Source: Chitinophagaceae bacterium
GTDB taxonomy: Bacteria; Bacteroidota; Bacteroidia; Chitinophagales; Chitinophagaceae
Direction of reading: 5' to 3'
DNA: 37,688 nt
Assembly (NCBI GenBank): GCA_017882265.1
Contig: JADGPW010000093.1
Location: 1 to 37,688, forward strand
Part shown: positions 18,218 to 26,124 of the stretch, one piece after another
Layout of the letters: every line of letters begins with the position of its first letter
How positions within the stretch are numbered: the stretch's first letter is position 1
Position numbers and translations under genes: made by a program
The notes under the pieces: model-generated
Database searches by the model: none
What the model was told of the DNA's origin: nothing
What the model saw: only the letters and a program-made list of their open reading frames with translations

Positions 18218-19168
18218 TCAGGCATTCAAAATTTCACTCAGTACGGCCTGTGCTGCCCAGACCCTGTTAGCCGCCTGTTGCGTCACTATGCTGTTAGGTC
18301 CGTCCAGGATCTCATCACTTAATTCGATATTTCGCCTGACCGGCAGGCAATGCATTACTTTGGCCTGATTGGTTAGTTGCAATTTTTCATTGGTTAACAT
18401 CCATTCCGGGTCATTGGAATAGATCCTTCCATAATCGGTGAAAGTACTCCAGTTCTTGACATATACAAAGTCGGCATCTTTTAAAGCTTCGTCCTGGTTG
18501 TGTGTAATGGCGGCTCCTTGGGTGAAAGCCGCACTGAGTTCATAATCCTCGGGGTGGGTAATAACAAAATCGGCCTCACCCCATGCATTGACCCATTGAG
18601 AAAAACTATTGGCTACGCATTGTGGCAAGGGCTTTACATGGGGCGCCCAACTTAAGACTATCTTCGGCTTCCTCTTTTCTTTAAATGTCTCACTAATGGT
18701 CATAATGTCTGTCAGGCTCTGCAATGGATGCAGCGTGGCACTTTCCAGGCTTATGACCGGTATGCCTGCGTATTTTATAAACTGTTTAATGAATAATTCA
18801 CTGTAATCATCCTCCCGGTTCTTTAAAGATGGAAAGGTCCTGATGGCGAGGATATCAAAGTATTTCCCCAAAATGGGGGCAGCATCTTTTACATGTTCTA
18901 CCGTGTTGCCACTCATGATCGCTTCCTCTTCAAATTCCAGCGCCCATCCTTCATGGCCCACATTAAAGATGATCGCTTCCATACCCAGGTTTTCTGCCGC
19001 GATCTGTGTACTTAACCTGGTGCGCATACTGGGGTTCAGGAACAGGCAGCCGATCCGTTTATCAGCTCCCAGCGTTTTGTCTTTTAGTGGCTGCGTTTTA
19101 TACACCAGCGCTTTTTGCACCAGGGCATTTATATTGTCTACATCAGCAACAGAAACAAAGTTTTTCAT
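18218..19168 (-). CDS. argF': N-acyl-L-ornithine carbamoyltransferase (ArgF' type)
   Basis: The 316-residue enzyme carbamoylates an N-acyl-ornithine. The carbamoyl-phosphate motif is SMRTRLST, the family-specific ESATLHPLQSLTD replaces the HPxQ loop of ordinary OTCases, and FVYVKNW and MHCLPVRRN complete the active site. FNVGHEGWALEF is typical of the AOTCase/SOTCase group. The residue that separates succinyl- from acetyl-ornithine enzymes (Pro in Bacteroides, Glu in Xanthomonas, as I remember them) appears to be Val90 in GNTVEHVKDA, so the acyl group cannot be stated. The gene is 1 bp from argD. Confidence 0.92.
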   Translation of the reverse strand: MKNFVSVADVDNINALVQKALVYKTQPLKDKTLGADKRIGCLFLNPSMRTRLSTQIAAENLGMEAIIFNVGHEGWALEFEEEAIMSGNTVEHVKDAAPILGKYFDILAIRTFPSLKNREDDYSELFIKQFIKYAGIPVISLESATLHPLQSLTDIMTISETFKEKRKPKIVLSWAPHVKPLPQCVANSFSQWVNAWGEADFVITHPEDYELSAAFTQGAAITHNQDEALKDADFVYVKNWSTFTDYGRIYSNDPEWMLTNEKLQLTNQAKVMHCLPVRRNIELSDEILDGPNSIVTQQAANRVWAAQAVLSEILNA

Positions 19169-19169
19169 T

Positions 19170-20330
19170 TTAACTCACGGGGTTTGACAATGAAACCATA
19201 TTCTCAATTTCTTCTTTTATGGAATCAATGAATTGTTCGGCATCTTTTTTCTTCAGGGCTAGCGAAGGGAGTAAGCGGATCACGTTAGGTTTGGATTCCC
19301 CGGTAAATATTTTTTGATTCCACAACAGGTTTTTCTTCAGGGATTTCAAATCTTCCGGGACATCAAACCCGATCATTAAACCCCTGCCCCTCACATTTTT
19401 AAGTTGAGGAATATTCTCCAGTTCATCCTTTAGGTATTTGCCGATGGTGACTGCATTGCCCATTAATTTTTCCTCTTCTATTATTTCCAGTACGGCTATA
19501 GCTGCGGCACAGGCCAAATGATTACCGCCAAATGTAGTGCCCAACTGTAAATGGATTGGTGGGATATGGGGAGCTACAATGATCCCGGCTACCGGGAAGC
19601 CGTTCCCCATCCCCTTAGCCATCGTGTATATATCCGCATTCACGGCCGCGTAATCATGGCTAAAAAATTTACCGGTCCGTCCGTAACCACATTGTACACT
19701 GTCGGCAATATACACGGCCCCATATTCAGTACAAAGGGAACGGATCAGGCGAAGAAAAGAATCATTCGCCACATGAATGCCTCCCACTCCCTGGATACCT
19801 TCAATGATCACCGAAGAGATGGTGGCGCCCTTTTCTTTAAAGCAGGCGGTTAAGGCCTCTTCATCGTTGAAAGGAAGGAAGATCACATGATCAGTTTCGT
19901 TGACTGGTGCGATATAATTTCTATTATCGGTGGCCGCCACGGCTAAGGATGTTCTGCCATGAAATGCTTTACTGAAAGCAATGATCTTTTTTCTTCCATT
20001 ATGGAAAGAGGCCAGTTTCAATGCATTTTCATTTGCTTCGGCTCCTGAATTACAAAGAAAAAGCTGGTAAGTTTCTTTACCTGAAAGCATTCCCAGTTTT
20101 TGGGCAAGCTCTTGCTGTAAAGGGATCTTTACGGAGTTGGAATAAAAAGCAATTTTCTCTAATTGATCTTCTATCCGGTTTACCCAGTGGGGATGGGTAT
20201 GGCCAATGCTGATCACGGCATGACCTCCGTACAGATCAAGGTATTGCTCTCCTTTATCATCCCATACATACGAGCCTTTGGCCTTTACAATGGTAATGTC
20301 ATTCAGTGGGTAAACATCAAATAGGTTCAT
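19170..20330 (-). CDS. argD: Acetylornithine aminotransferase
   Basis: ArgD is a class III PLP aminotransferase that forms N-acylornithine from the semialdehyde and glutamate. The 386-residue sequence shows GGHAVISIGHTHPHW, FLCNSGAEANENALKLA, YIADSVQCGYGRTGKFFSHD, and the PLP Lys239 in MAKGMGNGFPVAGI. GTTFGGNHLACAAA is the usual late motif. It abuts the NamZ-like gene upstream with no gap and argF' downstream with a 1-bp gap. Confidence 0.94.
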   Translation of the reverse strand: MNLFDVYPLNDITIVKAKGSYVWDDKGEQYLDLYGGHAVISIGHTHPHWVNRIEDQLEKIAFYSNSVKIPLQQELAQKLGMLSGKETYQLFLCNSGAEANENALKLASFHNGRKKIIAFSKAFHGRTSLAVAATDNRNYIAPVNETDHVIFLPFNDEEALTACFKEKGATISSVIIEGIQGVGGIHVANDSFLRLIRSLCTEYGAVYIADSVQCGYGRTGKFFSHDYAAVNADIYTMAKGMGNGFPVAGIIVAPHIPPIHLQLGTTFGGNHLACAAAIAVLEIIEEEKLMGNAVTIGKYLKDELENIPQLKNVRGRGLMIGFDVPEDLKSLKKNLLWNQKIFTGESKPNVIRLLPSLALKKKDAEQFIDSIKEEIENMVSLSNPVS

Positions 20331-21503
20331 TTATTTAATTTTCAGTTGTTGTAATGTTGATTTATAAATAAGGAAAGGGGAGACCTCTTTTATCCACTCC
20401 GTTTCTTCTTCCCCTAATTTTAATTTTACATCTTTCCAGCTAGCCCTGTTTTCTGCATAATCAAGCAATAATTGATCACCTAACAGTAATTCAATTGCTT
20501 TTTTATCATTAAAGGCTTCATATGGCCCCTCCCGCCATTCAAATTCCTGCGATTTCTCTTTGATATACTTCATTACCCGCAAGGAATGTGACAGTGAATG
20601 GTATTTTTCTTTTTCCCGTATCATCATATGAATGCCCGGGCAGATCTCACCGGCAAATTTGTGAAAGACCGGGACGAAATATAAGGGGCGTATAACGCAA
20701 TGTTTATTGAAAGCCGGATGTAGTACGCTATTCCAGTCTTCGAAGAATACCCAATTTAAAAAAGGCGCTCCGATCATTTCGAAAGGAAGAGTCGTGCCCC
20801 GTCCTTCACTGATATTCGTTCCTTCCCACAGGCATTGCCCGCTATAAAATGTACAGGTGGTTGTGGTAGGAATATTGGGAGAGGGGGGAATAAAGATCCA
20901 TTCTTTTTTGTGAACTGGATAAATAATCAGATCCCATTTTCCTTGTAGTTTGCTTTTAAAATACCTGCAGAGCTCGGCCAGGGTCAACCCATGACGGTGA
21001 GGTAATCCTTCAATCCCGATAAAGGAAGTAAATTCTTTTTTGATCCTTGTTCCTTCTACCTGTCTTCCCGCCGGGTTGGGTTTATCAATGACAATAACAG
21101 TCATATCGAGATTGAGCTCTGTTATTTTTTTTAATAATAACCATGTGGTGCTGGTATAGGTATAATAGCGGCTGCCGATATCCTGAATATCAATAATCAG
21201 GGTATCTATTGTACGGAGTTGATCCGCGGAAGCGGTTAGTGATGAATTGGATAAACTATAAAGTGATATCCACTCTAAATCTCCCGATAAATTTTTGTAA
21301 AGGGATGTATCATCTGATTTTACCTGGTCCTGCCATTCGCCGAACAGACCATGTTCTGGAATAAAAACCTTTTTAAGACGGGTATTTTCGGCCAGCCATT
21401 GAAAACTGTATTTCCCGGTTTGAGGATGCCAGCCCGATTGATTGCAGAGCAATCCAATAGACTCCTTTTTTTTCAATAACTTATATAAAGGACCCTTTTT
21501 CAT
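20331..21503 (-). CDS. DUF1343 / GH171 NamZ-like exo-beta-N-acetylmuramidase
   Basis: The 390-residue protein carries the DUF1343 (GH171) motifs in order: FIPEHGLFGEWQ, DIQDIGSRYYTYTSTTW, DKPNPAGRQVEG, GLPHRHGLTLAELCRYF, PPSPNIPTTTT and WEGTNISEGRGTTLPFEMIGAP. Characterised members (NamZ) release MurNAc from the non-reducing ends of peptidoglycan fragments. I see no signal peptide: the protein starts MKKGPLYKLLKKK and goes straight into the domain, so it appears cytoplasmic, unlike the secreted members I know of. It sits within the arginine operon, 3 bp from argC and adjacent to argD, with no obvious metabolic link. Confidence 0.88.
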   Translation of the reverse strand: MKKGPLYKLLKKKESIGLLCNQSGWHPQTGKYSFQWLAENTRLKKVFIPEHGLFGEWQDQVKSDDTSLYKNLSGDLEWISLYSLSNSSLTASADQLRTIDTLIIDIQDIGSRYYTYTSTTWLLLKKITELNLDMTVIVIDKPNPAGRQVEGTRIKKEFTSFIGIEGLPHRHGLTLAELCRYFKSKLQGKWDLIIYPVHKKEWIFIPPSPNIPTTTTCTFYSGQCLWEGTNISEGRGTTLPFEMIGAPFLNWVFFEDWNSVLHPAFNKHCVIRPLYFVPVFHKFAGEICPGIHMMIREKEKYHSLSHSLRVMKYIKEKSQEFEWREGPYEAFNDKKAIELLLGDQLLLDYAENRASWKDVKLKLGEEETEWIKEVSPFLIYKSTLQQLKIK

Positions 21504-21506
21504 CCC

Positions 21507-22583
21507 TTAAAATCCGGTAGGTTTGAGTTGAAGACCTGTATTTTCAGCAAAACCAAACAACAGGTTCATGTTCTGGATGGCTTGTCCGCTGGCTCCTTTT
21601 AACAGATTGTCAATAGCAGAATGGACCACCAGTTTATTTCCCTCTTTTTCCAGCTGGATGACTGCATTATTGGTGTTGACCACTTGTTTCATGAAAATGG
21701 GCTCCTGGCTTATATGGGTAAAGGGATGGCCTTTATAATATTCAGAATATAATTTTGTCAGCTCTTCGGGCCCGGTATCACATATAAGAGTAGAGCTGAT
21801 AAATATGCCTCTTGTAAAATCGCCTCTCCAGGGCACGAAACTGATACCCCCATCTCCTGAAGCTGTGTTTATGAAGCTTTCCTGTAATTGATTCAATGAT
21901 TGATAAATTTCGCCCAGGTGTTGGTGAGTAAGAGTCTTATATGCCTGAATATTATTGGCTCTCCAGCTAAAATGAGAGGTTGCTGAAAATTGTTGCCCGG
22001 CCCCGGTAGAACCGGTAATGCCGGTTGTATAAATATCATTTAATAAACCTGCTTTTGCCAATGGCAATAATCCTAATTGTATGGCGGTCGCAAAACAACC
22101 GGGATTGGCGATATTGTCTGCCGATTGGATCTGTTCCCTGTTCAACTCAGGTAAACCATACACAAAGTTCCTGGTTGCTGATGGCTGGTGACTGGTTGCT
22201 GGTGACTGGTAAATGGCATCTTTCTTTAGTCTGAAATCATTCGAGAGATCAATGATCTTGATGTGACCGGGAATCGTATTTTCAGTTAAAAATATTTTTG
22301 ACTCTCCATGACCAAGGCAAATAAACAAAACATCGATATCATTAGCCAGTTTATCAGAAAATAGGAGATCGGTATCACCCAACAGATCGGAGTGAACAGA
22401 ATAAACAGGCTTACCCGCATGGCTGCGGCTATGAATAAAAGAGATAATCGTACCTGGATGATGTAAAAGCAAACGAAGAAGCTCTCCACCGGTATAACCG
22501 GCTCCCCCGATTATTCCGGTCCTAATACCCGGGGTCCCTGAAGGCATACCCTGGCGTTCATTTTTATTCGAAGCTGATTCCAT
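21507..22583 (-). CDS. argC: N-acetyl-gamma-glutamyl-phosphate reductase
   Basis: ArgC reduces N-acylglutamyl phosphate to the semialdehyde with NADPH. The dinucleotide loop is GIIGGAGYTGGELLRLL, the catalytic Cys163 lies in ANPGCFATAIQLGLLPLA, and the substrate loop ITGSTGAGQQFSATSHFSW is present. Residues 125-138 (YQSPATSHQPSATR) sit between DFRLK and FVYGLPELN, where the family normally has only a few residues, and coincide exactly with a DNA repeat tract. The start could be Met1 or Met13 (22547), since the core begins near residue 20. Confidence 0.93.
   Translation of the reverse strand: MESASNKNERQGMPSGTPGIRTGIIGGAGYTGGELLRLLLHHPGTIISFIHSRSHAGKPVYSVHSDLLGDTDLLFSDKLANDIDVLFICLGHGESKIFLTENTIPGHIKIIDLSNDFRLKKDAIYQSPATSHQPSATRNFVYGLPELNREQIQSADNIANPGCFATAIQLGLLPLAKAGLLNDIYTTGITGSTGAGQQFSATSHFSWRANNIQAYKTLTHQHLGEIYQSLNQLQESFINTASGDGGISFVPWRGDFTRGIFISSTLICDTGPEELTKLYSEYYKGHPFTHISQEPIFMKQVVNTNNAVIQLEKEGNKLVVHSAIDNLLKGASGQAIQNMNLLFGFAENTGLQLKPTGF
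22171..22210. repeat. Word repeat inside argC (CTGGTTGCTGGTGA type)
   Basis: The tract consists of alternating CTGGTTGCTG, ATGGCTGGTG, ACTGGTTGCTG and GTGACTGGT words. It encodes argC residues 125-138 on the minus strand and keeps the frame. Confidence 0.65.
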
Positions 22584-22607
22584 TCTTTATTATAATACGA
22601 TCGGTGG

Positions 22608-23825
22608 TTAAGAATTTTCGTTATTTTCTTTAAGAGGTTGGGAGTTGATCATATGCCAAATGGTTGTTTGATTACCAAATATCCTGGTGAAACCTCTTAC
22701 ATCTTCACCGGTCCAGCCATTGTTCATTTCTCCGTATTTACCAAATTTACTGTTCATCAGGTCATATTTAGACTCAATGCCAATGACCTGGAAACGGTAG
22801 GGCATTAACTGAACAAATACATCGCCTGTCACATTTCGCTGACTGCTTTCCAGGTAAGCTTCCATATCCCTCATTACCGGATCAAGGATCTGTCCTTCAT
22901 GCAGCCAGTTGCCATAAAACTGGGCTAACTGGTCCTTCCCTTGCAATTGCCATTTGCTCAGCACATGTTTTTCAAGCGCATGATGCGCTTTCAGGATCAC
23001 CATAGGTGCAGCGGCCTCAAAACCAACACGGCCTTTGATACCAATGATCGTATCGCCCACATGAATATCACGCCCGATCCCATAAGGACCCGCCAGCGTT
23101 TGCAAATATTGTATCGCTTCCGATGGATGCCCAAACTTCTTATCGTCAACAGCCATCAACCCGCCTTTAAGAAATGTCAAACAGACTTCCTGGCTTCCCG
23201 ACTTACTGACTTGTGTTGGCCATGCTTCTTCCGGCAACAGGCCTTTTGATAAAAGTGTTTCTTTGCCACCTACACTGGTGCCCCACAAACCTTTATTGAC
23301 AGAGTATAATGCTTTGTCATAATTCATTTTGACACCCCTTCTTTTCAGGTAAGCAATTTCTTCTTCACGGCTAAGTTGCCCATCCCTGATCGGTGTGATG
23401 ATTGGTACACCCGGGATCATGATATGGAAGATCATATCAAATCTTACCTGGTCATTCCCGGCCCCGGTACTTCCATGGGCTACCGCATCTGCATTCATTT
23501 CTTTCGCGTATTCAGCAATGTGTAAGGCCTGGCTTAAACGTTCAGCCGAAACCGATAAGGGATAAGTGTTATTTTTCAATACATTTCCATAGATGAGATA
23601 CCGGACAATACTGTCGTAATAACTTTTAATGGCATTCACCGTTTTATGAGACGTAACACCCAGCCGGTAAGCATGGGCTTCTGCCTCCTTCAACTCATCA
23701 TTGCTAAAACCTCCGGTATTCACCAAAATACTATGCACCTCGTATCCTTTTTCCTCCTGCAGGAATTTCACACAATACGATGTATCCAACCCGCCGCTGA
23801 AACCAAGTATAACTTTCTTTGCCAT
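22608..23825 (-). CDS. argG: Argininosuccinate synthase
   Basis: ArgG joins citrulline and aspartate using ATP. The 405-residue protein begins MAKKVILGFSGGLDTSYC, the N-type ATP-pyrophosphatase P-loop, followed by AHGSTGAGNDQVRFD and SVNKGLWGTSVGGKE. ATG 23825 is chosen; an in-frame extension to 23891 would put 22 non-conserved residues before the P-loop and overlap the GNAT gene. It lies 19 bp downstream of the argA-like GNAT gene. Confidence 0.96.
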   Translation of the reverse strand: MAKKVILGFSGGLDTSYCVKFLQEEKGYEVHSILVNTGGFSNDELKEAEAHAYRLGVTSHKTVNAIKSYYDSIVRYLIYGNVLKNNTYPLSVSAERLSQALHIAEYAKEMNADAVAHGSTGAGNDQVRFDMIFHIMIPGVPIITPIRDGQLSREEEIAYLKRRGVKMNYDKALYSVNKGLWGTSVGGKETLLSKGLLPEEAWPTQVSKSGSQEVCLTFLKGGLMAVDDKKFGHPSEAIQYLQTLAGPYGIGRDIHVGDTIIGIKGRVGFEAAAPMVILKAHHALEKHVLSKWQLQGKDQLAQFYGNWLHEGQILDPVMRDMEAYLESSQRNVTGDVFVQLMPYRFQVIGIESKYDLMNSKFGKYGEMNNGWTGEDVRGFTRIFGNQTTIWHMINSQPLKENNENS

Positions 23826-23844
23826 GGTAGGGGAGTAGCTGAAT

Positions 23845-24555
23845 TTAAAGATGAAACAGATAATGTAATAAGGATTTTGGCTTGCCGCCATTGTTTTTTG
23901 ACTTGTCCTTTTTCATAAAGGGACGGAGCAATTTCCATTGTTTAAAACGAAGCAATCGTTCAAACCCTTTTGCATTCTGGTTAAAATACTCTTTGGTCTC
24001 CTCCGGCTCGTAATGGTCTTTTGGATCATAAAGCATAGCCGTGCACATACAGATCTTTCTATCCTTGCTCATCAGGATATCATAGTTGACACAGCTTTTG
24101 CAACCGGCCCAGAATGCTTCGTCCTGTGTCAGCTCGGAATAAGTGACAGGTTCATAACCCAGGTCGGAATTTATTTTCATTACGGCCAGGCCCGTGGTCA
24201 ATCCGAAAACTTTTGCCTCCGGGTATTTTTCCCGCGAGAGACTGAAAATTTTTTGTTTGATCGATTTGGCCACGCCGCTTTTCCGGAATGACGGGGATAC
24301 GATCAAACCACTATTGGCCACGTATTCCCCATGACTCCATGTTTCGATATAACAAAAGCCCACCCAGGTGCCATCTTGGGTAACAGCGATCACCGCTTTC
24401 CCTTCGTCGATCTTTTGTTCAATATATTCAGGAGAACGTTTGGCAATACCCGTGCCGCGCGCAGCCGCGGAGGCAGCTATCTCATCGGTAATGATGGCTG
24501 AGTAGCTTTTATCGGCTGGTGTGGCCACCCTTATAATGATCTGATGATTGTCCAC
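23845..24555 (-). CDS. GNAT-family acyltransferase, probable first enzyme of the arginine operon (ArgA-like)
   Basis: The 236-residue protein has a GNAT core with the acetyl-CoA turn SPSFRKSGVAKSIK at about residues 87-100. Its position as first gene of an arginine operon that lacks argA and argJ suggests that it makes N-acetylglutamate (or the operon's N-acylglutamate); this is inference. A cysteine cluster follows the core: Cys152 and Cys155 (CKSC), Cys169 and Cys171 (CMC), spacing that could hold zinc. The C-terminus is basic. No ATG is available between the upstream stop and the core; GTG 24555 is the best start. It is preceded by a structured leader. Confidence 0.8.
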   Translation of the reverse strand: MDNHQIIIRVATPADKSYSAIITDEIAASAAARGTGIAKRSPEYIEQKIDEGKAVIAVTQDGTWVGFCYIETWSHGEYVANSGLIVSPSFRKSGVAKSIKQKIFSLSREKYPEAKVFGLTTGLAVMKINSDLGYEPVTYSELTQDEAFWAGCKSCVNYDILMSKDRKICMCTAMLYDPKDHYEPEETKEYFNQNAKGFERLLRFKQWKLLRPFMKKDKSKNNGGKPKSLLHYLFHL

Positions 24556-24631
24556 GTTGAAAATTATTTTTTACAAACACTTCGGATGACCAATCCTATA
24601 GCAATAAATGGAAATTCCGGGAGGAGTTTCA

Positions 24632-24730
24632 CTGACAGGGGCCTTGGTTAGTTGCTCGTCCTGTCAGCAACCACGTCGTGGCCGGGGAGAATAGATCAGC
24701 CATTCCGGGTTTAGCTGGAATGCTGACAGG
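24632..24730 (-). ncRNA. Candidate structured leader of the arginine operon with mutually exclusive stems
   Basis: On the plus strand, CTGACAGG (24632-24639), CCTGTCAGC (24660-24668) and GCTGACAGG (24722-24730) are spaced so that the middle element can pair with either the first (8 bp) or the last (9 bp). A further perfect stem, GTTGCT (24651-24656) with AGCAAC (24666-24671), competes with both. Inside the longer closing pair are ATTCC/GGAAT (24702-24706 with 24717-24721) and CCAC/GTGG (24671-24674 with 24678-24681), giving a three-way-junction shape. It lies 77 bp upstream of the GTG start of the operon. No U-tract follows in the operon direction. A palindromic repeat or a plus-strand RNA are alternatives. 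Confidence 0.45.
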
Positions 24731-24774
24731 TAATATGTTTTGTTGTTTTTCAACTTTGTAGAGATATGTGACGG

Positions 24775-24782
24775 CAAAAATA
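24775..24782 (-). promoter_or_regulatory. Putative -7 box (TATTTTTG) for the arginine operon
   Basis: On the minus strand TATTTTTG fits TAnnTTTG and lies upstream of the structured leader, giving a leader of about 210 nt. No -33 box is clear, and the local sequence is AT-rich, so the match may be chance. Confidence 0.3.
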
Positions 24783-25021
24783 TATTTATTCTTTTAAAAC
24801 AGGATATTTTTTTTGCCAAGATTTAGTGAAAGGCCGGTATTCATAAGTTGGCATAGCGGCACAGAAACACAGCAATATTTTTCAGTGGCAATATAAATGG
24901 GGGTTGCCAGCAAGATTTAGGATAAAATCATTCCGTGTATGGCCTTTAGAATTTATTACATTAAACCTTTTTATCTTTAATAGAGATTCATTGATTTGTA
25001 AATAACACATTAACCGGCAGT
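24783..25021. other. Intergenic remainder upstream of the small membrane protein gene
   Basis: Together with the leader this makes a gap of 466 bp without a coding gene. This part is AT-rich, with no open frame of note and no clear RNA gene. TATCTTTA near 24971 is a one-mismatch -7 box that could serve the gene at 25022. Confidence 0.4.
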
Positions 25022-25423
25022 ATGCAGGAAGAAAACGCCACACGTTCATCAACAGGAAAGCACTACCACAAGATCAGGATATTCTGGGTGGCCCTGTTCC
25101 TGCTGCTGGCCTTCCTGATCTATTGGTTCTTTATTAACCCCTATAGTAATGGCGAACGGAAAGGGAGACTAATAAAAATTACGCATAAGGGTAATATCTT
25201 CAAAACAAATGAAGGTGAATTGTGGCTGAGTTGCCGGCAAATGATCAGCCCTGAAAAATTCTTTTTTTCGGTTACCAATGACAGTATTGCCAATGTGTTA
25301 AAAAATCTGCAGGATGAATGCGTACAACTAACCTATGTACAATACAGGGCCAAATTGCCCTGGAGAGGGGATAGTAAGTATATCGTTACCGGGGTAACGG
25401 CCGTTAAAACTGTTGATCAATGA
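25022..25423 (+). CDS. Small single-pass membrane protein of unknown function
   Basis: The 133-residue product has one N-terminal transmembrane segment (about residues 20-39, FWVALFLLLAFLIYWFF) followed by an OB-like strand-rich region with NPYSNGERKGRLIKITHKGN, TNEGELWLS and VQLTYVQYRAKLPWRGDSKY. This matches a small Bacteroidota family often mislabelled as 6-phosphogluconate dehydrogenase; I know of no function. The last 7 bp overlap the 3' end of the convergent methylase gene. Confidence 0.75.
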   Translation: MQEENATRSSTGKHYHKIRIFWVALFLLLAFLIYWFFINPYSNGERKGRLIKITHKGNIFKTNEGELWLSCRQMISPEKFFFSVTNDSIANVLKNLQDECVQLTYVQYRAKLPWRGDSKYIVTGVTAVKTVDQ

Positions 25424-26115
25424 CCCGAGTAAAGAAGAAAAAGGGCCGGGCGCTTATGAATATCCGGTATATTCTTTTGCCATTCACTCACAAAACAGGT
25501 TATTACGGATTCGTTCTTTCCTGTCAGATCAACTGCAATACATATTCTCGTTGTTTTATGGCAATGTTTTAAAAGAGTTTCCAGTAATTGATTGTTCCGG
25601 TAAGGGGTTTCAATAAATATTTCTGTGCAATTATTCTTTGCTGAATCAGCTTCCAGTTCCCTGATCGCTTTAATCCGGAGGGAATTATCGATGGGTAGAT
25701 AACCCAGGAACCGGAATTGCTGGCCATTCATCCCACTCGCCATCAGGGCCAGTATGATTGAATTAGGGCCAACTAAGGGTCTTACCACTACCTGCATTTG
25801 CTGGGCAATTGCCACGAGGGCCTGTCCTGGATCGGCAATACAGGGACAGCCGGCTTCACTGACAATACCAATGTTTTTTCCTTCTTTTAGTTTATGGGTG
25901 AAGGTGTCAGACACCTTCAAGGTGTCTGACACCTGATACCACTCATAATCATCAATCACCATTTCTTTCCAGAGTTGTTTAAAATAGCGGCGGGTGGTCC
26001 TTTCATTTTCCACGAAGAATACCTGGCAGCTTTTTATGGCCGTGAGGATATAAGCAGGGATGGCCTCCAATCCTTCTTCCTGCAATAAAGACGGTATCAG
26101 GTAAACGGTTGCCAT
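25417..26115 (-). CDS. SAM-dependent tetrapyrrole-methylase-fold protein, RsmI-like
   Basis: The 232-residue protein has the TP-methylase motifs VYLIPSLLQEEG, VENERTTRRYFK, IGIVSEAGCPCIADPG, VVRPLVGPNSIILALMASG and IFIETPYRNNQLLE. RsmI 2'-O-methylates C1402 of 16S rRNA, but this shorter paralogue group lacks the RsmI C-terminal domain, so the target is uncertain. Residues 61-72 (QVSDTLKVSDTF) are encoded by a tandem palindromic repeat placed between conserved blocks. It is 9 bp upstream of the EI24 gene's stop, but transcribed after it on the minus strand, so both probably form an operon. Confidence 0.85.
   Translation of the reverse strand: MATVYLIPSLLQEEGLEAIPAYILTAIKSCQVFFVENERTTRRYFKQLWKEMVIDDYEWYQVSDTLKVSDTFTHKLKEGKNIGIVSEAGCPCIADPGQALVAIAQQMQVVVRPLVGPNSIILALMASGMNGQQFRFLGYLPIDNSLRIKAIRELEADSAKNNCTEIFIETPYRNNQLLETLLKHCHKTTRICIAVDLTGKNESVITCFVSEWQKNIPDIHKRPALFLLYSGH
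25900..25934. repeat. Tandem palindromes (GGTGTCAGACACC / GGTGTCTGACACC) inside the RsmI-like gene
   Basis: GAAGGTGTC-A-GACACCTTC (25900-25918) and AGGTGTC-T-GACACCT (25920-25934) are consecutive perfect inverted repeats around single central bases. They encode 12 in-frame residues of the methylase. Confidence 0.8.
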
Positions 26116-26124
26116 GATATGCGA

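Noticed and set aside
23180-23215. Stretch in argG similar to the GAAGTCCGAAAG repeat words
   Set aside because: The encoded residues (TQVSKSGSQEVCLTF) fit the ArgG family without extra length, so no insertion is needed.
23826-23891. N-terminal extension of argG
   Set aside because: It precedes the P-loop that normally begins ArgG, overlaps the end of the upstream gene, and shows no conservation.
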